Assembly: GCF_018991925.1 (NCBI RefSeq)
Contig: NW_024724368.1
Span: forward strand, 5,978,545 to 6,042,544
DNA from: Homarus americanus
Lineage: Eukaryota; Arthropoda; Malacostraca; Decapoda; Nephropidae
Length of the DNA stretch: 64,000 nucleotides
Direction: 5' to 3'
Both the position numbers and the translations under genes were made by a program. Below, in pieces: positions 59,541 through 64,000 of this stretch. The notes under the pieces were generated by a model. That model searched no databases. It had not been told where the DNA came from and worked only from the letters and a program-made list of their open reading frames with translations. Numbering within the stretch: position 1 is the stretch's first letter; the number at the start of each line of letters is the position of its first letter.

Positions 59541-59675
59541 TAGACTCAGGTGAAGGATGCTGTGTGAGAGAGATAACATCTGACTGTAATTACGAGAGGT
59601 GTGTGTAATGTCGGTGTTAAACCAGCAGGTGAACCAAGTGTTGTATGGAAGATGTGATATATGCTTCCATTCTTT

Positions 59676-59676
<1 letters not shown>

Positions 59677-59709
<33 letters not shown>
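59677..59709. repeat. (GT)n microsatellite
   Basis: About 16 GT units. Confidence 0.94.
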
Positions 59710-59711
<2 letters not shown>

Positions 59712-59920
59712 CTCATTTCTCCACGCACCTGCCCTGGTTACCACCTGCAGATCCCCCCCATACATACAGTACATAATAATGGTTGCCCCTCGTGTACCAG
59801 GATGGCCGGCCCAAGGGCCACCTAGGCGTGAATTTGTTTAAAGTGTAAAAGCTGTCACCAACACAACAACCACACACTAAGTTAACGAGTTGCGTGACCC
59901 AGTGTCAAGGAATAGTCCGA

Positions 59921-60113
59921 GAAGACCGGACAAGTAGCCAACTGCACTGGCTGACCATTACCCCGGAACACGATCCGCAAATCGATTAACATCCAGGTTC
60001 CCAATTACTGCTGGGTAGACAGAGGGAAATGGTGTAAAGAAACTTGCCCATAGTTTCACCCTGCCCGAGGATCGAACCCGGTCCCACATATTTGCGAGGC
60101 GACCTTGCTGACC
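59921..60113 (-). mobile_element. tRNA-derived SINE, copy 2
   Basis: On the minus strand the head reads GGTCAGCAAGGTCGCCTCGC, then a B box in CCGGGTTCGATCCTCGG. It continues GCAGGGTGAAACTA, TCTACCCAGC, TGGGAACCTGGAT and CAGCCAGTGCAGTTGGCTAC. The shared blocks and their order match copy 1. The 5' head abuts the CATA array. Confidence 0.8.
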
Positions 60114-60166
60114 ATACATACATACATACATACATACATACATACATACATACATACATACATACA
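60114..60166. repeat. (CATA)n microsatellite
   Basis: About 13 units. Confidence 0.96.
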
Positions 60167-60379
60167 TACTGAGGGTTATCACAGCACCCAGGTTTCCGGC
60201 ACACAGTTAAGATTCAGTTCACACGGGTCTAGAGAAATTAATTTTAAGTCCACAAGAAACTTAACAATATTAATAAATACAAGAACAATAATAACGAACA
60301 AAGGCGATAATAATAGCTTAAGTGAATTGGTCGGAGTCTTGTTTAAGTCACCAGTTAGGGTTAAATCTATGTACGAAGC

Positions 60380-60571
60380 GGGTGAACGTGAAGATTAAGC
60401 ACCCCAGCTTATTTCACTATACCTGGGAGGTTTGATTAGGTTAAGTTAGGTTAGGTTAGATTAGGTATGAATTGGTTGTCAGGTTAGGTTAGGTTAGGTT
60501 AGGTTAACGTTCAGGTGTTTCAACATCAGGTGAAATACTGTAAGCTGGGGTGCCTAATCTTCACGTGATCC
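60380..60571. mobile_element. best-preserved family T element
   Basis: The left arm is GGGTGAACGTGAAGATTAAG + CACCCCAGCTTATTTCAC. The right arm is ATCAGGTGAAAT, TAAGCTGGGGTGCCTAATCT and TCACGTGATCC, inverted over about 40 bp. The core is TTAGG repeats (60430-60505). TACGAAGC to the left and TACGGTGC to the right are an 8-bp near-match that could be a decayed target-site duplication. Confidence 0.85.
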
Positions 60572-61370
60572 TACGGTGCTTGGTGAACCCGGAACTGTTT
60601 CACCGCCCATAAGAACTGTAAACTTAATGTACTTACTTACTGCTTATAATCTGGAGATGTATTCAGTCCATTATCATCATCATTACAGTAGCGGAAAATA
60701 CTGAAACAAGTTTATGGCGGATTGATAATATTGAGGTCGATAATATTACAGGGTTCCCACGCTCAGGAAAAGACGTTTTTCTTAATGATCAAGAAAAAGT
60801 TGGGAAATTTCGCTTCTGTTACTTTTTATAATGATGTTAAATCCCCGAATAATATGGGTGTGGCTGTCTGTTGTCTCTGTACCGTTAATGTATTATTGGA
60901 AAACATTTATATTCATTCTATAACTAGTTCACTATTATCATTTAGAAATTTGTTTTATTATTGGCAAAAATGTGTTGTGGAGTTAGTGTGTTGGGTCTGA
61001 GTTGTGATCTCATGGTGGCATTACTTTTGTATTTTATTTGTTGTATAATAAATGTCGTTATAATATAGTAAAAGGGGAGGATATGACCACTATATCCAAT
61101 ATTACATCGTGTATTTATGTCAGGTAAAACTCATGAAATTTTATCACACACGCACAATAATTCAGCGACTAATACGGTAACAGCTGTCAGACATTCACTT
61201 AACAGTACAAGTGCAAATACTGGAGCAAGAGTTAGTGCAGCCAGGAGTAGGTGAGGCGGCGTAAGAATACCTGCAGTAATTACTTTAGACCATAAAAACT
61301 TCCAGGTATTGATTATAACTGGAGATAAGAAGAGACTCCACGATTGTGAATATTAAATGGTTGTTCAGAG

Positions 61371-61372
<2 letters not shown>
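60572..61372. other. AT-rich spacer, no gene recognised
   Basis: A 92-residue plus frame (60722-61000) with mixed composition and no known domain. GAT/ATT-rich elsewhere. Confidence 0.45.

Positions 61373-61431
<59 letters not shown>
61373..61431. repeat. (GT)n microsatellite
   Basis: About 28 GT units. Confidence 0.96.
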
Positions 61432-62024
61432 CAAGTAGCGGGGTCCAGGGCCAGGAACAATGAGACATTTTATGCTGCCATTAAATCATGGTCGGGATTC
61501 CTTGGGCGTTGTCTTCACCCTGGGAGCTGCCTCGTGTGTGTGTGTGAGAGAATCGTGAACCTCGTCCTATTAAGCTTTAAATGTATCTGCTGTTTCATTT
61601 AGAATTGACTTTTACTATCATAAACATAGCCATTTTTTTATATATAAATACATTACACTAGGCTGGGCTAAGATAAGATGGGAAGGTAGGTTAGGTTATT
61701 AATAGTACTTTTTATTTATGTTTATATAAGGATTACAAACGTGTTCGTCCATATAATATACAGACCAGATTTAGTTCTCGAAATAAACAATTGTATAGAA
61801 ATTGTCGCTGGTTCTCAGTTGTCGCTCTTGTTTATCGTATTAATATTAGGGTCTTCTCATCTCCTTCACATGTGGGGGTCAGTTACACTCACATGGTAAT
61901 AATAATAATTATATTGTTATTAATTATTATTATTATTGTTATTCTTATTATTATTATTCTCGGCCAATGTAAACTTGTGTCATCTACCTATGATCATGGC
62001 GCCTCCCCTGACTTAATTCTGATC

Positions 62025-62027
<3 letters not shown>
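61432..62027. other. spacer with short ATT array
   Basis: AAT/ATT repeats at 61898-61958. A short GGTTAGG run near 61687. Confidence 0.5.

Positions 62028-62063
<36 letters not shown>
62028..62063. repeat. (CA)n microsatellite
   Basis: About 18 CA units. Confidence 0.95.
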
Positions 62064-62064
<1 letters not shown>

Positions 62065-62266
62065 ACAACCTCTGCTGCAGGAGCTGTAAGGATCACACCG
62101 GAGACCTGCAGGTATTACCATAAACTAGATCCCCACCACGCTACGGTGTCCCTGTCCTCCTCTCCCAGGTAATACAGAATTAGTCTTACACTTTGTTGAA
62201 TAAACATTTCAATGTCCCAAGCTTTATCAGGCTAATCTGCCACTATTACATTAGCATATATACCCA
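62064..62266. other. spacer, nothing recognised
   Basis: No repeat or gene seen. Confidence 0.45.
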
Positions 62267-62351
62267 GTGTAGGACCGAGGCGCGGCAGTGTAGGACCGAG
62301 GCGCGGCAGAGTAGGACCGAGGCGCGGCAGTGTAGGACCGAGGCGCGGCAG
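62267..62351. repeat. 19-bp tandem repeat GTAGGACCGAGGCGCGGCA
   Basis: Four near-perfect units, GC-rich. Confidence 0.94.
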
Positions 62352-62529
62352 AGGAATCCATTGCCTTTATCTTGTTGTTATCTCACAGCACACACGGTCA
62401 CCCACCTCACTACCTGAAGTACTTCTGTCCTTCACGAGTTCTCATACAACTCTCAGGTTTATGATGTATGGTGTATAGTCTACCTGTATACATGTTATTG
62501 TTTGTATATTTTTTATTACCTCTTATTGG

Positions 62530-62840
62530 CAGGTGTGTTAGGTAGGTGAGTGTTGGTCAGGTGTGTGTTGAGCAGGTGTGTTAGGTAGGTGAGTGTTGGG
62601 CAGGTGTGTGTTAGGTAGGTTAGTGTTGGGCAGGTGTGTGTTGAGCAGGTGTGTATTAGGCATTTGTGTTGAGCAGGTGTGTATTGGACAGGTGCGTGTT
62701 AGGCAGGCGTGTGTTGGGCAGTTGTGTTAATTAATTATGTGTTGGGCAGGTGTGTTGAGCAGGTGTGCGTTAGGAAGTTGTATTAGGTTTGTGTGTCTTG
62801 GGCAGGTGTGCGCTGGGCAGGTGTGTGTTAGGCAGGTGTG
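62530..62840. repeat. GT-rich minisatellite GGCAGGTGTGTTAGGTAGGT
   Basis: Irregular units of 15-28 bp built from GGGCAGGTGTGTTGAGCAGG. Confidence 0.85.
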
Positions 62841-62917
62841 TCTCCCTGGGTTTAGGTGTCCTGACCAGCATTACTGAATTGTTGATGTCACATTTACATA
62901 GAGTGAAGCGCCCAGTC

Positions 62918-63030
62918 CCTCCTCCCAACACGGTCCTCCTCCCAACACGGTCCTCCTCCCAACACGGTCCTCCTCCCAACACGGTCCTCCTCCCAACACG
63001 GTCCTCCTCCCAACACGGTCCTCCTCCCTC
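62918..63030. repeat. 17-bp tandem repeat CTCCTCCCAACACGGTC
   Basis: Six to seven perfect units. The frames on both strands are repeat translations. Confidence 0.95.
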
Positions 63031-63235
63031 TGGTGTTTCTTCATGGCCGAGTTTAACACCGCCGTAACTAACCTGAGACGACACCCGGACTAAGGCCTCA
63101 GTCTAATTTAGGTCATATTAAACTCACTCTACTGAACATGACACAAACAACTAGAGCCGTGTACTGTAAGGGTAGATAATAGATTTATAGATAGATAGAT
63201 ATTTATTCAGAGAAGCTCACAGAGATTCAGCATGT
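63031..63235. other. spacer with a short GATA run
   Basis: TAGATAGATAGATATT at about 63188-63205. Confidence 0.5.
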
Positions 63236-63345
63236 ACATAAACAGTGCAGGCAAACAATGTACCTAGATAACGTAGGCAAACAGTGGTAAACGGTAAGTT
63301 GATTCTACCAAAAGGATAGTCGAAGAAAACCATCCCTCACAACAC
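63236..63345. repeat. dispersed repeat family R, copy 3
   Basis: GCAGGCAAACAATG, GGCAAACAGTGGTAAACGGT and AAGTTGATTCTACC-AAAGGATAG resemble 58990-59210. Confidence 0.5.
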
Positions 63346-63798
63346 ATTCAGTATCCGCATGACTGAACCTTTTGAGAGCTGTAACACTCTTCAAAAGGCA
63401 CCGGGCAAAACACACTTACAATTTAACATTAAAATAGCATATAATTACACTTAGAGTTTAACAATTGTATAATCTGGCGTCAGTACACACACACACACAC
63501 ACAGCAGGTAGTGGAGACATATTAAGTGCACTGTACAGGGTCGGGGGCGCCTCAGGTAACGACAGATTCTAGGGCAGTTTTTTTATTATTTATTTATGAC
63601 TGGGGGTTGGCTAGAATTATACTAACATTAATTTTTTTTTTGAAAGATTCCTTCTCCCACTATGCAGGAATATTGACTCTCTTTCACTTGTCTTAGCCAT
63701 TAATCAACTTTTTTTCCCACATTAACTGAATATTTGTAAAATTTTTGTCTATTCCACGAAATCTAAAAACTGTAATAAATTCTGCAACTTTTTGAAGG
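63346..63798. other. spacer with a short (CA)n
   Basis: A CA run at 63484-63502, otherwise AT-rich with no gene. Confidence 0.5.
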
Positions 63799-63948
63799 GG
63801 GCAAGGAGAGGGCGTAGAGTGGGAGATGGAGAGGGAAAGAGGAGAGGGAGAAGAGGAGATAAAGTGAGAACATGACAGAAAGTGAGACGAGATGAAAAAG
63901 GTAGAGCGGAGGAAAGGGAAGAAGGGGAAGGAGAGGGGGGGGGGGTGA
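63799..63948. repeat. purine-rich tract ending in a G12 run
   Basis: GGGAGAGG/GAGGAAAGGGAAG-type sequence ending in an uninterrupted run of 12 G. Confidence 0.85.
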
Positions 63949-64000
63949 CCAGTACCATCCTCCTATGTTCAGTCTCAGAGGACACTACGGTGAGTGTTCC

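Overview
The window looks like repeat-dominated, gene-poor nuclear DNA from an arthropod, most likely a malacostracan or decapod crustacean. That assignment is an inference. It rests on many interstitial blocks of the arthropod-type telomere pentamer TTAGG/CCTAA, an extreme density of long AT, GA, GT and AAT microsatellites and minisatellites, a CR1-like LINE fragment, a eukaryotic tRNA gene with internal A and B boxes, and no bacterial gene organisation. I found no exon that I can assign to a host protein. Nearly every long open frame is a translated tandem repeat.

Layout. 1-9 kb holds minisatellites (16, 15-17, 21 and 20 bp units), two AT arrays around an 80-bp island, and the first telomere-like blocks. 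10.4-11.5 kb holds a decayed and interrupted non-LTR reverse transcriptase and an intact-looking tRNA-Pro(AGG), the only confident functional gene. 12-17 kb is minisatellites and ordinary AT-rich spacer. From 16,998 to 27,873 a block of about 5.2 kb occurs twice in direct orientation. The copies are separated by about 410 bp that contain a run of exactly 100 Ns, so this may be an uncollapsed haplotype or a real tandem duplication. 28-42 kb is again minisatellites, including a 23-bp array of about 580 bp and a 168-bp GT tract. 42-49 kb includes a 1-kb CACCTG-containing array, a 29-bp array whose units resemble splice sites, and an 800-bp C-rich array. 49-64 kb includes a CTCF-like site, a CpG-rich patch, two copies of one tRNA-derived SINE, and more microsatellites.

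The main unexplained structure is this: most of the TTAGG/CCTAA blocks sit at the centre of inverted-repeat elements. One family (ends resembling GGATCAC-TGAAGATTAG) has five loci with both ends plus three with one end; one of the five is carried on both duplicated blocks. Two other, unrelated inverted-repeat elements with long arms have the same kind of core. This suggests non-autonomous foldback or MITE-like elements that carry or generate telomere-type repeats. A second unexplained family is a repeat of about 130 bp present three times, which contains a short reading frame beginning MTQRTK with several synonymous differences between copies.
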